Below are positions 11,184 through 25,300 of a stretch of DNA of 64,000 nt, one piece after another (the first letter of the stretch is position 1; each line of letters opens with the position of its first letter). Both the position numbers and the translations under genes were made by a program. Under the pieces are notes generated by a model, which did no database searches, was not told the DNA's origin, and saw only the letters and a program-made list of their open reading frames with translations. Source of the DNA: Plasmodium malariae (lineage: Eukaryota > Apicomplexa > Aconoidasida > Haemosporida > Plasmodiidae); contig NC_041779.1 in the NCBI RefSeq assembly GCF_900090045.1, positions 124,001-188,000 on the forward strand. The letters are read 5' to 3'.

Positions 11184-14165
11184 GTTTTAGATCTATAATA
11201 TTTTAATATATACAATAAAGTAAAAATTAACATAATATTATACACTTTCAATAATATAAAAAAAGCCTCTTCTATTTTTATTAATATATTTTCTTAAAAA
11301 AATAACATATAAATCATATTTTGCTAAACAGTTAAAAAAAAAAGCCTAGAAAAGGATGCTACAAAAATTTTATAATTAATATTATTTATAAAAAATTAAC
11401 TTTATGTAGAATGACACAATTTAATTACGTTCATATACTTTCACAATATGTAATTTAACTATATATTAGATTAATTAAACAACTTTTATTCATTTAAAAA
11501 TTTTGAATTTATTTACAATATATAATGTATAAAATATAGATATATGTTATTATTCTAGGTATTTCTAGAATAATTACTATTTTTAATTTTTCCAGCTAAT
11601 TATTCCATTCTCTAAATATTATATTTCGGAGAATCTATTTATAATTAATCTTAATTATTAGTTATTATAACAGTGAAACAAAATTATTAATAAGTTAAAA
11701 AAATATATGTTCTGTGAAAATTCGGGTATTTTACTAATAACACATACTTCTTTTTTTAGTCTAAAATATATTTAAAAAATCAAATATATTTTATATTATC
11801 AAATTTATGAAAATATAAATTTTTTAAAGGAAAATAACATTATTTTTATTGGTGTGTAATAACTTTTTGAAGATTATTATTTTTAATTAAGTTAATTTTT
11901 TAATGTTATTTGTAAATGTAGTGTTTTTAAATTATCCAGTTATTTTTTTTTTTTAATTAAACAAATATATTTAGAATAAATGTGTTTAAAAAAAAAAAAG
12001 CAATAACTTCTGCATAAAATGTGTTTATGTCAAAAAACCATGGTTCAATAATGAATTGTTTTAACCATATCATCAGCAAAAATAAATATCTTTTTTTTTA
12101 ATATCTTTTTTCATAGATATCCAAATAATTTTTATAAAAAAAATATAACCTCAAAATGACGTTATATCACGGACACTACCATTAATGTTGATATAATTTA
12201 ATTTATTCTTGATATATTTATTAATCAAAATTAATGATATATTACAATATAATTAAAAAGTAAAATAATGCTAACATATCTGATATTTCTTACGAGTATT
12301 AGGAAGCATAAACTAATATTCTTTAATATACATATGTGTACTTTTTACGGAAAATATAATTATTCACAGTATTATAACATTTAATACTAAGAAAAAAGAA
12401 AAAATTTTTGAAGAATATATTGAAATATTATTTAGCAAGTTACTGAACTTTTATACTTATATTTATTCATAAATTTACCTTAATTTTTCTAGTTCGAACT
12501 ATATTTTAGCAGAAAAAAATTAAATACATAATCTGTTTTATATTCTAAGCAATGCACTTTTATAGATGAGAATTGTAAATAGCAATAAATATATTTACAT
12601 TAACATTAACTTGTTAGGACAATTTGAATTTACAGAATAGCATTTTTAAGAAAATGAAAGTAATATCTTTTAAAAGCTAGTATAAAAATTTAACAAAAAC
12701 ATATATTTATTATTCTAAAATAATTAATCCTTTTACTCAAAATGGAGCTTAATATTTTAAGTAAAATATATAGGAGTTTATAGAATTAATAAAAACATAC
12801 TTTCATATGAATTAAATAACTTATATATATAATTTGGATTTTCATTTATTTAGAATAATATTATTAAAAAATGGATTATAAATAACCAGTAAATCTTCTA
12901 GTTATTAAGGTAAAATCTATATATTTTTATGCATATATATTATCCTAAGTTTGTTGCTGTAAACAAATATATAGAACCAAAATTCAAAGAACCACAAATA
13001 TGTAAATGTTTATCTATGTATAATAATTTTAGCAAAAAAATTTATTTACATATTGTTTAATGTTTAATTATATTTTATTATATCGATATTATTCGTTTTT
13101 ATAAAGTGACTAATATTTAGGATATAATAAAATGAGTACATATTCTATGGAGAGTACTAATAATAGATTAATATTTGTTCAAAAAAAATTTCTCTTAATA
13201 TTGACATAAACAAAAAAATATATCATTTATAACAAAATGTTTTAACTATAGATATATATATAATACTTATGAAACATATTTATAGCTATCCATTATGTAA
13301 GTTATATGATAATATATGCATTCTGAGCCTTTTATTTATTTATAGAGATTAATGTATTCTAAAATTACTAATGTGATATAATGAATTCATAGTTAAAAAC
13401 AAAATAATGCTAGTTTATATTGGTAATTATATCCTAAAGTATAAATATAATCTAAAAATCTATTAAAAATATTCTTACATGAAATAAACATTAAAACATA
13501 TATCACCCATAATGATTTATTTCCAAAAAATATTTGTTAATATTTCTAAAAAATTCATACTCACAAAAAATAAATCATATATTATTAGATTTATTATATG
13601 AAAAATAACAAAATTCAGTTAAACTAAAATGATTATATAACAAATTCAATTAATAAATTCTTCAAATAATCAATTATAACCATAAAAAAAGTCCCCCAAT
13701 TTTAGGTTCTAAAATATCTATATTGCTTCATCGATTAAGGGAATTTACATTAATTGCATTTTTGTATATTAAATTAAATGTGCAAATATATTTTATGATA
13801 AAATTTTACATAAAAACTTATACACACATAATTTTCTCACTTTGGCTCTTTTGTTACGAATGTTTATCTATATGTATTTAATATTAAAATGAAACAAAAA
13901 ATACATTATAAAGTATAAGAAGTGAGAATAGTAAAATAACTCGTAAGAATATAGAATAATATTAAAACAAATAGAGAACCATAAGAACTGTAATAAATAT
14001 TTAATATATATCATTTTACTATTATAAGTCATTAAATATGAGTATACTATCTATGGATTATAATAAAATTTATATTCATATATGAAGGAATTTTATTGAG
14101 AACACAATATCATTAATAATAAAGTAAATATTTAATAGTTATGTTAATGTATATATTCATTATAA
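11184..14165. other. Gene-empty AT-rich stretch, about 3 kb
   Basis: 5' flank of the 10.2-kb gene, then AT-rich DNA with stops in all frames. I found no coding-like pattern, intron signal with exon, or repeat array of note. Confidence 0.55.
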
Positions 14166-14817
14166 CTAAAATTTATATTTATATCCTCGAACATCAATCA
14201 TATATTTTAATAATTTTACTAAAATATAAATAAACCTAAAAATACTTATAATAGTTGACAATAATCCAACTATACACCCATTATTACACGTAAATAACAA
14301 AAATATTTTTTTCAGCAATAAGCCTAGAATTTTTACAGAATTATATATTATTTCCAAATTAATTTAACAAAATAAATGGTAGAAAAACCATTAAAAAAAG
14401 TGTTATTGTTAGACTGAATATCAAAGCTCCACTAATTCTTAATGCATGCATTAGGCCCTATTTCTTGGTAGAATTGTTATAACGCTTTTATCTATATATA
14501 AATATAAATACTATATATAATATTTTTTTCAAAGTAATAATATACATCTACAAATAGTTTATATATAACTCGTGTGAATTTCGTTATTAATCATTTTGTT
14601 GAAGATCTTGTATTATCTTTATTCGTATATTCTCATTTAACAGCAAATTCTGATTTATACTTATTATTCTCATTTTCTAAATCATACTATCCATTTCTAA
14701 ATAATGAACCGTTAATTCTAAATTTTGTGTCCACTTCTATCCTTCTGACAACATAATATCATTTTCTGAATATAACTTTTTATGAGTTCTGTTCATATTG
14801 AATGAAGATTTATCAAA
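14166..14817 (-). pseudogene. Decayed exported-protein gene (possibly Pv-fam-d-like)
   Basis: Minus-strand relic whose coding-like pieces sit in several frames with stops. From the 5' end: F-D-K-S-S-F-N-M-N-R-T-H-K-K-L-Y-S-E-N-D-I-M-L-S-E-G (14817 downwards), then in another frame I-N-G-S-L-F-R-N-G and Y-D-L-E-N-E-N-N-K-Y-K-S-E-F-A-V-K (about 14600-14720). A first hydrophobic part follows: K-R-Y-N-N-S-T-K-K, a stop, then G-L-M-H-A-L-R-I-S-G-A-L-I-F-S-L-T (14365-14490). After another frame change comes a second hydrophobic part (14166..14357). The same order of motifs occurs in the relic at 61.6-62.15 kb, so both probably come from one family. The D-I-L-L-S-E and I-N-S-x-F elements recall Pv-fam-d proteins, but I cannot confirm this. 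A plus-strand frame at 14574..14756 is its shadow. Confidence 0.55.
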
Positions 14818-17309
14818 ACACAGTACAATAAAAATTAAATATTTTAGCTATTTACGATATGATATACTTATTTACTCATTGTAGTAATATTACTATTATT
14901 ATATGTATTTATATAATATGAAGCAGAGATAAATAATAAGCAAATTTATTGGATGACATTGTTATATTACATTGTAGTAATTAGAACATGAACAATTATA
15001 TAGAAGACACATAAAAGTTTTAAGTAAAATAAAAATTTTCCTTTTACCTTTAATGCTGTAATTATTTTATTTTATATTGTCTTTATGCTGATAAAAATAT
15101 CATTGAATTTTCATAATACACTAATAAAAATATAATGTCATTAAATTATAAATTTTTTTTTTTTTTCCTTTTTAAAAATGTATTAAATTTCATAAATAAA
15201 ATACAAATATAAACTTTAGAAAAGAAAAGATATATTTAAAAATATTTTAATAAATATTTTCAATCATGTTATTTATAGAAATAGTAACATTTTTACAATA
15301 AGTTTTGGAACAGCGAATTTTATTGATAAATGTTTTAAATATATTTTTTCTTATATAACAATTAAAAATTTTTGTTAGTTATACCATTTAGAAATAAAAT
15401 AAAATTCATATTTTGTTGTTTAATGATTTATTTTTATATATAAAATAAAAAAAAAATATATAGTGAATACTCACAATGACATACAAATTAAAAATACTAC
15501 TGTTAAATATATTATTATTTTACTAAAAGAATAAATAGTTATACGTACATATTATATTTTTTAAATGTTATTTAATTGAAAAACTTAAATTCTTGTATAA
15601 ATTTTAATACTAATTATAGGATGTGAAACAAAAATAAAATTAAGTTAAAACTCTTCTTTGTTTCACAAATTATAAGGTACACGTAATATATATGTTTGAT
15701 ATGTAGAAAATTTATGCTGTATCATAATTTTTATTCTTGAATTTAAAACACCTATAAAATTTTTATATTTTAAAAAGGGAAATCCAAAAAGACAGTTTAT
15801 ATAATTTTATACCTAGTTATAAATAGAACCTTATAATCATTATAAATTTTATATAAATACTATTTATTTTTTACTGCTAAATGTTCACTTTTTAAAATAA
15901 GGAAGTTACATGATCTCCTTATTTATTATTTTTCTTTTTTATTAAAAATAAAAAAATTTATATATTTAATAAAAATATAAATTATAATAAAAATTAAAAA
16001 TGCAAAAGTAAAATTTTTAAAAACACTTTTAATAATTATGAGTTAAATGAATTTTAACTAAAATTACATACAATATAAAATAATATCGTCTTAAAATGTG
16101 AAGAATAATATATAGTAAAATTTAGGAAAATATTTTATATTTTATTTTTTTTTTTTTTGAAATGTCTACAAAGGAAAAAATGATACATTTATTTTTTATT
16201 TGTTTATAAGTGATTATAAAACAAAGTTAGATATTATATTAAAAAATTTATACAACTACCCTAAATGAAATAAATAGAATTTTTATGAAATAAATCTATA
16301 AAAACAAAAATATTTATATTCCAATTCTTTTTTACTTTAGTATTTGTTTCGCTTATATAATTAATATGATTATAAAAATATGGTATATATAATATATATT
16401 TTTTTTATTATTCATTAATAAACTCATATTAATTTAACAAATTAAATTACTCTTCTAAAAAATAAATAATTAAAATAAATAGCATATTATATTTTTGTCT
16501 ATGCCATATAATTCGTATTATCCTGTAACACTGAATTAAAATAAGATAATAATTTTTTTATTTCATGGTATATGTGTGTGTAACATCTATATTTATATAT
16601 ATTACATTTATAATTAAAATATATTTAAAAATATTATCATTTTTTAAGCCCAAGATATTCTGATAGTTCACTTACCCTTAATTTGCATATATTACAAATT
16701 TGTTTTTATATAAAGAAATATAAAGGCTTAGTAACTAATGCTCTGTATTATTAGGAATGTTTAATGATACAGATTATTTATACATATAATATCTTACTAA
16801 TAAAAATTTTATATATTCTCTTGTAACTAATTCAGATGTTTATATTTAGGTGAATTTATGTTTCCATACATAGCTATTTTGAATTTTACATCTAATAAAA
16901 ATATTCACTTCATATTAATTTAACTATTCATATTGATCCAAATAGAATTAATATATTTAAATAAATTACATTTATTCTCTAAATATTTAACTTGTTCCTA
17001 AGTAACTCTATGTATTATAAATTAATAGTGTTATTAATTTTATATATAAATATATATATATATAAACATTTGGACATCTTAATAAAATACTATATAAAAT
17101 AAATAAGAACAACATATATAGTAATTCTATTAAAATTTAAGAATACACATTAATTTCCTTATTCTATATCAAAATATAATTATATATTGGTGATTTCATA
17201 ATGATTATATATCTCCTAAATATTTTTCCAGGATGTATTATTAATAAGAATACAATAATATTTTTTAAACTCTGTAATAAATAACTATTTACACAAATAT
17301 GTTATACAT
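14818..17309. other. Gene-empty AT-rich stretch, about 2.5 kb
   Basis: Nothing coding recognised. The segment about 14898-14950 resembles the segment about 62238-62280 upstream of the related relic and may be an intron or 5' flank remnant of the 14-kb pseudogene. A short inverted repeat (AATAAGGA ... TCCTTATT) lies near 15896-15923. Confidence 0.5.
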
Positions 17310-18214
17310 TTAAATGATGATAGCTATTCTTTTTGACGATATATAATATTTTAGAGTGTCTATGTAGAGATATGTAAATATTATATTACATGTACTAACG
17401 AACACTAAAAATACATACACTGAATTTATGAAACAAAGAAACAGTATTAATATATTAAAAAATGGTTCGTTAAGTAATACATGTAGTTCCATAGATGTAT
17501 ATCATAATAAATATTTTAATTAAATTTCTGCTTCTTTTATATTAATCTCTATATCACAGTATATCCAATACACAATATTCAAAATATATTTCTTATATTT
17601 TTTGAAAGATTTTCAGGTATAACTTATTTTTTTAGCAATAAATTTATTCCTATCCACGGCCCTTAATTTTTTTTTTAATTGCTTGTACTTCAAGTTTTTC
17701 CTTATAATATTTAATTTAAATAGTCCTCGTATTTCCTTTAAATTAATATTTTCTCTAATTGTCTTTCACATAGGTTTAGTTTTAATATTTACTTTTTTGT
17801 ATCCCTTCCTTTTCTTTATTTCCATATTTATCATTTTTTTATGTCTTTTTTTTCAAAATTGCATTTTTTGCTTAAATAATCTTATGCATTTTATTAATAA
17901 TATACCATTTGTGTAGTCTAACGAAGAATCCCTTATGTTACTCTGGTAAATAGGTTTAATAACCGAGAACTAAAAATAAGACTCAAAAATATTATTTATC
18001 ATTTCACAATATTTTTTTTTTTCCTCGTAATAACAAAAGTTTGTTAACAGAAATGAAACATTCGAGAATAATCAAAATACAAAAATGAATAGAATGATGA
18101 AACAAAAAAATAGATATTATAATTATATCATATAATTGTAAAGGTGACAAGTTCAAATAAAAAGGAAAATTAATAAATTTTTATAAATAAAGTTAACCTT
18201 ATGTTATTTTTCAC
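17310..18214 (-). pseudogene. Strongly decayed fam-l/fam-m type gene
   Basis: Recognised mainly from its exon 1 relic at 18129..18214. Reading GTG instead of ATG gives x-K-N-N-I-R-L-T-L-F-I-K-I, matching the family start (M-E-Q-K-I-K-x-L-L-F-I-K-I). A stop and frame change follow, and then DNA resembling the codons for W-I-C-H-F-Y-N-D-M. The donor GT expected after the last ATG (18129-18131) reads AT. A possible acceptor is TTTTTAG at about 17970. Downstream, minus-strand pieces are lysine-rich with several stops (about 17650-17960), and a hydrophobic open frame at 17310..17492 could be the remnant of the membrane part. The plus-strand frame 17683..17916 is a shadow. Assignment to fam-l or fam-m is not possible. 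Confidence 0.5.
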
Positions 18215-19794
18215 GCAATTTTTCTATTGTAATCATAAATTTAGCACGGAAAAAATTGTTCAGTATATTGTACCTACTTCTATTTAGTTATAAGTATTTA
18301 TTTAGTTCCTAATAATATTTTACTCATAGTTTATAATTTATCGAACTAATTTACTAAACTATATATATATAGATGTACACATTGTGTATTAAATGATGAC
18401 ATAAAGAAGAAAAACAACATAATATTTCTTCAGTAAGATTTCCTTACACGCTTAGTTATATAGTAACAAAATAACATGTTTTCACATAATCTATAAAAAT
18501 AAGTTACTTAAAACAGTATCCATTTAAAAATATTACTAAAAAGGTTATTTTGTTATAAAAAAATATTTTAATATCGAGACAGTTACTTTCACTTTTAAAT
18601 AAAAAAAAAATATATATATCATTTGTTAAACATATTTATTCACATGGGTTATTAGTGTTTTTATTTATTTTTTTTTTTTAATATATTTCTACATTCATAT
18701 ATGCATTACTTTCTGCGTAATTCATCTTTTTATTCTCCTTTTCAATAAGATAGTATTATTTGTATACATTTAGATTTATTCTTCATCATAGACTTCATGC
18801 ATTATTATTAGATGACTGAATTCAGTTTTCTTTTTTTTTTTTAATTATTTTCATATACAGTCCTAAATAATTCAACATATATATTCGTAAAAAGTTCATT
18901 GATAAGAAAAAAAAGGTAAAAACAAATATATAGCAAGACACTTCTACTTAAAAATTAATATATTTTGTTTTCTTCATAATCTAAATAGAATAATTTACTT
19001 AAGATTAATTTGTATTACGCTATTAATTAATATAAGAAAAAAAAATGATAAAATCATAATACTTGATAAATAATGATATGTAAAAAATAGATATGCACAT
19101 GAGTTTAATCTTTTAACTTATTATATATATGTCTTTTATTTGTGAAAATATTTTATTATATGTTTTATTATAAATTTTCACCCTGATAAGTCTATCATTA
19201 CAACACATTAGAACAATTCTTTTTTTTACATATTAACTAATTATAAATATAATTAAATTTTCAATACATTCCTAACATGTTTTTATTTAAAATGACACTT
19301 AATATAAAATATTGAATGAAGAATAACATTTCCAAAAATATAGCACTTAATAACGTAATTATTATTCTATATTATTTTAATTGTTAACAGTGTGCGAACA
19401 TATATAACTTTTGATATTTTTCAGTACATATCCAAAAAGACATACATAAAACTAATAAAAATAATGTATTTTTTTTTTCATACAAACACTAGAAACAATG
19501 TAATTAGATATGTGCGAAAAAAGAACTATATTTTACTTAAAACCAGCATCATTATATAAATGAAACAGTTTTTAATGATTTTAATATGTTTTTCCGTAAT
19601 TTAAAAATATAACTAAAGCCATAAACTTATGTATATTCATATATGAAGTTTCGCAAATGTAGAACGTTCTATTTTCTAGATAAAAAGTAAAAATGTATAC
19701 TTGAAAAAATACTATACAAATATTTTTAATAAATGTGATAATATTTATACTTATTTTACTAGAAAGTAGGTAAAATATGATATTTCTAACACTG

Positions 19795-20355
19795 ATATAT
19801 CCTAAAGAAAGAACAGATGAGAAATAACAGAACTTCAGAATAAGGTTGTTAACTTATAAAAGATTCCAAAAAAAAACGAGATAAAAGTTTTTAAAAATAT
19901 TTAAAATAAAGTATACATAAATAAAATTAAAGATAATAGGAAATCTAAATAACTTATAATTAATTGTTAAAGAAGGAAGTCAGAACTATTATTATTTATG
20001 GTGTATAAATTCAACCTCATTTTCTAACTTAATGAGCTCCAAAAATCATACTAAATAAAGGGAGAAATGAATTAAGATAAAATAGGAGAAAAAAAATTTA
20101 ATTTCTAAAAAATTTTAAAAAACGAATTTGGTACTTTGTGAGAGTATTTACTAAAATTTTTCATAATTAAAAAGAAGAATCACGTATTTATGAAATTTAT
20201 TAACCACTGTAATTGAGGACATGTCATGCTCAATATATCCTTTTTTGGTAGAAAAAAAAATTTTGTCCTATGCTAAAAAAAATACGCATATTTTTTTATT
20301 TATTGACAATATTTTGATTCATTGTATATATGTTTTTTATCTATATATATGAAAT
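19795..20355 (+). other. Possible decayed coding sequence of unknown family
   Basis: Plus-strand frames here read lysine/arginine/glutamate-rich peptides broken by stops, such as Y-P-K-E-R-T-D-E-K and N-L-M-S-S-K-N-H-T-K. They end in an open piece of about 50 codons containing T-T-V-I-E-D-M-S-C-S-I-Y-P-F and a hydrophobic end. I cannot match it to a family. It may be chance, and the call is weak. Confidence 0.18.
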
Positions 20356-21238
20356 GATACTCAGTAATTTAGAATTTGTTTCATTTACTAAAATAAAAAT
20401 AACTTAAATTATACATTATAAATATTATACTATAATTTAGTAAATAATATTAAAAAAAAAACAAAAAAAATTCCAATAAAGGTTCTGTTAATACTTTAAT
20501 AAATCTAATTAATTAATTAAATCTTAAAGTGATACAAACAAATAAATAAAATATATATTTTATTCCTATAACAATTTTTGGTATATTATATATCTACGTA
20601 ATATTTATAAAACTGAACTAATTGTTTTATTAAGCAAAATCGTAAAATAATTTATTGTTTTAACTATTAATTTAATTATAAAAATTTAAAATCTTCAAGT
20701 TAGTAAGAAGTTATAAATTATCTATATTTTAAAATGTTTGTTGTTTTATTATATATATGTAATTTCACATATATAAGAAGTATACGAAAACTAAAAGTCC
20801 CTTATAAATATTTTTACTATAAATATATTATTTTGGATATTTCATATAAAATTTATTTTATATAATAAATAGAAAGTCTTTCCCTTTTAGTAAAATATAT
20901 ATATATACATATATATAAGTGTCAAAATACAAATGACTCCATTCATATAATACACAAAAAGGCATATTTTCCAAACTTAAATCATTAATATATTTTCTAA
21001 AAAACGTGAGCAAATAGTAATTTTATACTACAACAAAATATAAATTAAAAAGAAAAATTTTTTAGTATAAATATAAATTATCACATTTCTAAAAACTTTT
21101 ATGAAATGTACAGATTTATATTAAGTTTAAAACGCAAACATATCTATATATATATAGAAAAATATTTATATATATACAAATATATATATTCTGCCATAAT
21201 ATTTAAGCTATGATATTAATTTAAAATAAAAATTCCAA

Positions 21239-21258
21239 AACATTAAAACATTCAAATT
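21239..21258 (-). repeat. Conserved 3'-flank element of exported gene family
   Basis: The 20-base string aacattaaaacattcaaatt (plus strand) lies 175 bp beyond the fam-m pseudogene stop. The identical string is found at 37549-37568, 146 bp beyond the stop of another exported gene. Looser versions lie at similar distance after most other copies. Confidence 0.6.
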
Positions 21259-21432
21259 CTAAATAAAACGAAGAAATAATATTTTTACGGTTTTGTATTA
21301 AAAAGTGCAAATATACTTAAAATATTTTTTAAATAATATATATACCTATAAAGTTTATCACTAAAAATATTATGCTGCTACTTCATATTAAATTCCTCCT
21401 TAAACAAAGATATAAATACTTTATTATTCATT

Positions 21433-22312
21433 TTATTCAGTCATTAACTTAAATTTTTTATATTTTTCATTATTTCTTAAGATCTTATAAAATACTATTA
21501 TAATAAAAACCGATAATATAACAATAAGTATGCTAAAAAATATTATTCCAGAATATTTTCCCGTATAATTTGTTAATTTTGTTATAGCTCATTCTAGATT
21601 TATGCCTAATTCTTCATCAATTTTTGTCCATTCAATATTCAAAAACGTAAATACTGATGATATGGGTATTCCTATTCCCACAAAGAAAAAAAAAAGATTA
21701 GAGAAGCTCCATATTCATAATTCCTAAATTTTATTTTGTTTAAAGCTATATTTCCAACTCTTCTGTTATTTTCAATAATGTTATCATAATCCTTTTTTTT
21801 TATCCATTTTTTTTCAAAATGGAAATACTTTCCGTCAAACATTCCACTATTATAATCTATAGCTTATGTGTAGTATTGCACACTATTCCGTAAACTTCCA
21901 CATGGTTGTTTGTTTTAAACTTCTGTCCGTTTTTTGTTATTATATATATATTTTTTTTTGTACCCTACATTATTTCGCATGCCTTTTTTAAATCCTACAC
22001 TATATGAACCATTATACTGTTCGTATTTCGCTAGTGATCTATAATTCCATTGATATAATTTTTTATCAAAGATAAAGATCTTATCCAAGGATTTACTAAA
22101 AACACTCTAAAAGAACGAAGAAAATGCTTATCATTTAAATTAATAAATAATATAATTCTAAAAATTTGTGTTAAAAATCATATAACACTAATAATATAAA
22201 TAATACAATTTATGCTTACATAACATTATTATACCATATTACTAATAAAATAATACAACCATGATAAAAGGGCAAACGTAAAAATATTTATAAAAAGTTT
22301 ATATTAATTCAT
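21433..22312 (-). pseudogene. fam-m type exported protein pseudogene
   Basis: Exon 1 is 22235..22312, ending in F-I-S-N-M at a GTATAA donor; intron 22107..22234; exon 2 21433..22106. Exon 1 has its ATG but codon 3 is TAA (22304-22306). Exon 2 starts S-V-F-S-K-S-L-D-K and has N-Y-R-S-L-A-K-Y in place of the PEXEL-like motif. It then carries the fam-m signature Y-N-S-G-M-F-D-G-K-Y-F-H-F-E-K-K-W-I-K-K-K, then D-Y-D-N, two membrane segments, and ends K-Y-K-K-F-K-L-M-T-E. Lesions visible in exon 2 are a TAA just after T-E-V, a TAA at 21864-21866, a T10 run at 21686-21695 that is out of frame by one, and a TGA at 21589-21591. Several independent lesions make this a true pseudogene rather than a sequencing artefact. 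Confidence 0.85.
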
Positions 22313-25300
22313 TATTCATTAATAATAGAAATATTTTAATCCATATAAAAACAAATTTAATTTTTTTTGTATTAATTATTAAAATAACAATTTTCGAAAT
22401 TGTATGCAATATTTTTTCTATGAATCAATAATAACTAATTTTTCCAGTAAAATTAAAAGATATGTTAAATTTATAGCTTATGGTTTTAAATGAATATAGA
22501 TTTCTTATATATATATATAGATATAGATATATAGAATAGTTTAATACAAAATATTGAAAACCAGGTTCCCATAATAATAATATTAAAGAGAAATTTATTA
22601 TTCTACAAAAGAATTCAATTAATTATATGTATATTATTTGTTAATTCTTTTTATTTTTTTTTTTAAATATTTTATTTTTTTATACTTCCCTTATGTAATA
22701 TATCAATGAATTTTTATAATTATAATAACTTCTTGTTTTTCTTTAAGAGGAATTTATTTATAGTATAATTTATAATAAGAAGAATTTTAATGCACCTTCA
22801 AAAATAATAAATTATTACATTGTTAATTTATTTTTCTTTCATATTATGTTACAGAGGTACAGGTTATGATGAAAATTACGTTTTAATATGTATAATCTTA
22901 TATAAGTTTTAATGAATTTATTTTTAATCGAATATGTTATCAAATAAATATATATATTTGTTTTTATTTAATAAAATGTAAAGCATAATATATATATATA
23001 ATAAATAATTTTATTTTCCAAAGTTATAATACATTTAGTAACACTATATTATATTCTGTACTATATATTTTTTAGATTTGTATAAATGTATATGCATATA
23101 TATGTATCACCTTGCGAATTTTTTCTTTTTTGCATATCAAAGATACATAGTTTCCTTTATCTATTTATGACACCTAAAGTGAATATTTAAAATATTTTTG
23201 GGAATTTGGAAAATATAATCAAAGTTATTAAATTAATTGTGAAAGACAATTATAAAAATGTAATTAGCATTATAATGTATAAATAAATAAATATTAATAT
23301 ATATATAATATTTTTTTTATTCGTAAAGTAAGACAACAGGAACGTAGAAAATTTATTCATGTATACTATATTATACATTATATTTCTGGAATATCAAATG
23401 AAGGTTGATAAAATATTTAAAAATAAAGCAGTAAAATGTAGTTTTATTAAAATTTCTTATTTTTTTTTCGAAAAAAGGGTGCAAATAATTAAAAAAATAT
23501 TTCTAACTTTTTTTCTTTTTCTTAGTTTTATTATATTTTACGTAATATAATTGTATAGTATTAAAGAAGAAATTATCTTAAATTACTTTTTATAATTATG
23601 TTCATTACATAAAAAATTAGGGAAAATTTAAATGTAAATTTTCAGATATCTTTAAAAAAATAAAATTATATTAAATACATACATAACACATACTATAGTA
23701 CAATAAAGAATAATTTTATTAATTCTTCAACTTAACTTCTGTATTTATTTCATCTATGTAATAAATTATATCTTTTATTTTCATATATATACACATTTAA
23801 CAAATTACTTGGATTCACAAAAATCAGAAATTTTATTTTATTTATAGTATATTTCTAATATATATAGTTCGTTCGATTATTATGAAGATTATTTTTTCCA
23901 TTTTGGATTCTATCTACCTCTAAATATATAATTTGCACTTGTTATATCGTATATACCATGTACACAGTTATTTGTTCACATTTATATAATACTAGTATCT
24001 TTATATATTTAATTTCCTTCATTTTTTTCTTAAAACTTCATTATACTGTTAACCAGTGAATATCAGTTTTACATATTTCCATTATTCATGTATTACATAA
24101 ATTAAATTACTTCTTAATTTTATGTAAGTACTTATAACAAACTACATAAATAAAGAAAAAAAGAAAAATACTAAACCATTAATCACGAATACCGTTATTT
24201 CCAAAATTTTAAAATTAACAAAATAGTCATTAGATAAATATCATATAAACTTAGTTAAAGCAATCATTTTGAATTCCTATATAGATTCAATGCATAATTC
24301 ACATATATAATTTACAAAGATTCATTATAATGAAAAAAAAATAAAAATAATCACTTTAATATTTTTTTTATATTTTATAAAAACATTACCAAAGAGAAAT
24401 ACATTGCTATGCTTATATATGTAAAATTTAATAACTATCTCAATATAATAATTGTTCATTTATAATCTAATTCTTTATATGTGTATTTACCTAGTAATAA
24501 TGTGATTGTGCATATTATCGCTGTTGAAAATATAAATTTCAAAAACTTAAAATTCAAATGTCATACATTTTGGTCTTTAATAATAATTTCATTGTTACTA
24601 TCTTATCATCTTATACCCTTCGATTTAATAAATTATGCTACATTAAGTTATATTTATATTTCCTTGTAAGAATTATGTACAATATAGATCCATATATATA
24701 TTTTTTTTAGTATAATTTCTCTATAAATCCTCAGTAAAAAACTAGAATAGGATAAATATTCTAATATATTTTCTGTCAAAACCTTTATATAAATAGTTTA
24801 TTCTTTTTCACTGAAGTTTCTTATATTATGTCTTGAATCGCTAAATTCTTGAGTTTTGGATTTGTATTTTTTTTTTTTTTTTCCCTTCAAAAATTTCTTA
24901 TTTTCATTTATAACAACATTTTACATTCTTTTAATCTTAAACATATTTATAATTTACAGTTTTATATTTCTAGTGCTATTGACTAAAATTTGAAATTATT
25001 CTATTTTATATATATGAGTATTTTCTCTCTATATTGTATTTTTTTTTTTTCTTCGATATATATATTTCTATCTTAGTTCTATATTTCTATATATTTCCTT
25101 TTTAATTTGTTCAGCATAGCTTTAAGAAATTTTTTGTTTTTTTTGTTATAATTTTTAATTTATAATTACGATACTTTTTAGTTTATCTTTACGTTTATTT
25201 ACCCTAGTGTTTTTAAAAATTTCCTATAACTATATTTATAATTGTGCAATACTTTTAATTATAGTGGTTAATGTTTTAACCATTCTGTTGTAATACTGAT

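Larger units (their letters stand above)
18215..21432. other. AT-rich stretch with one possible coding relic
   Basis: Mostly compositional sequence. Between about 19795 and 20355 the plus strand becomes purine-rich and shows coding-like pieces interrupted by stops, listed separately. The right end, about 21190-21432, is the 3' flank of the fam-m pseudogene and carries a family-wide conserved string at 21239-21258. Confidence 0.5.

Noticed and set aside
23359..24669. Two plus-strand frames of about 60 codons
   Set aside because: They have composition-driven residues, no splice partners and no similarity to the families seen here.
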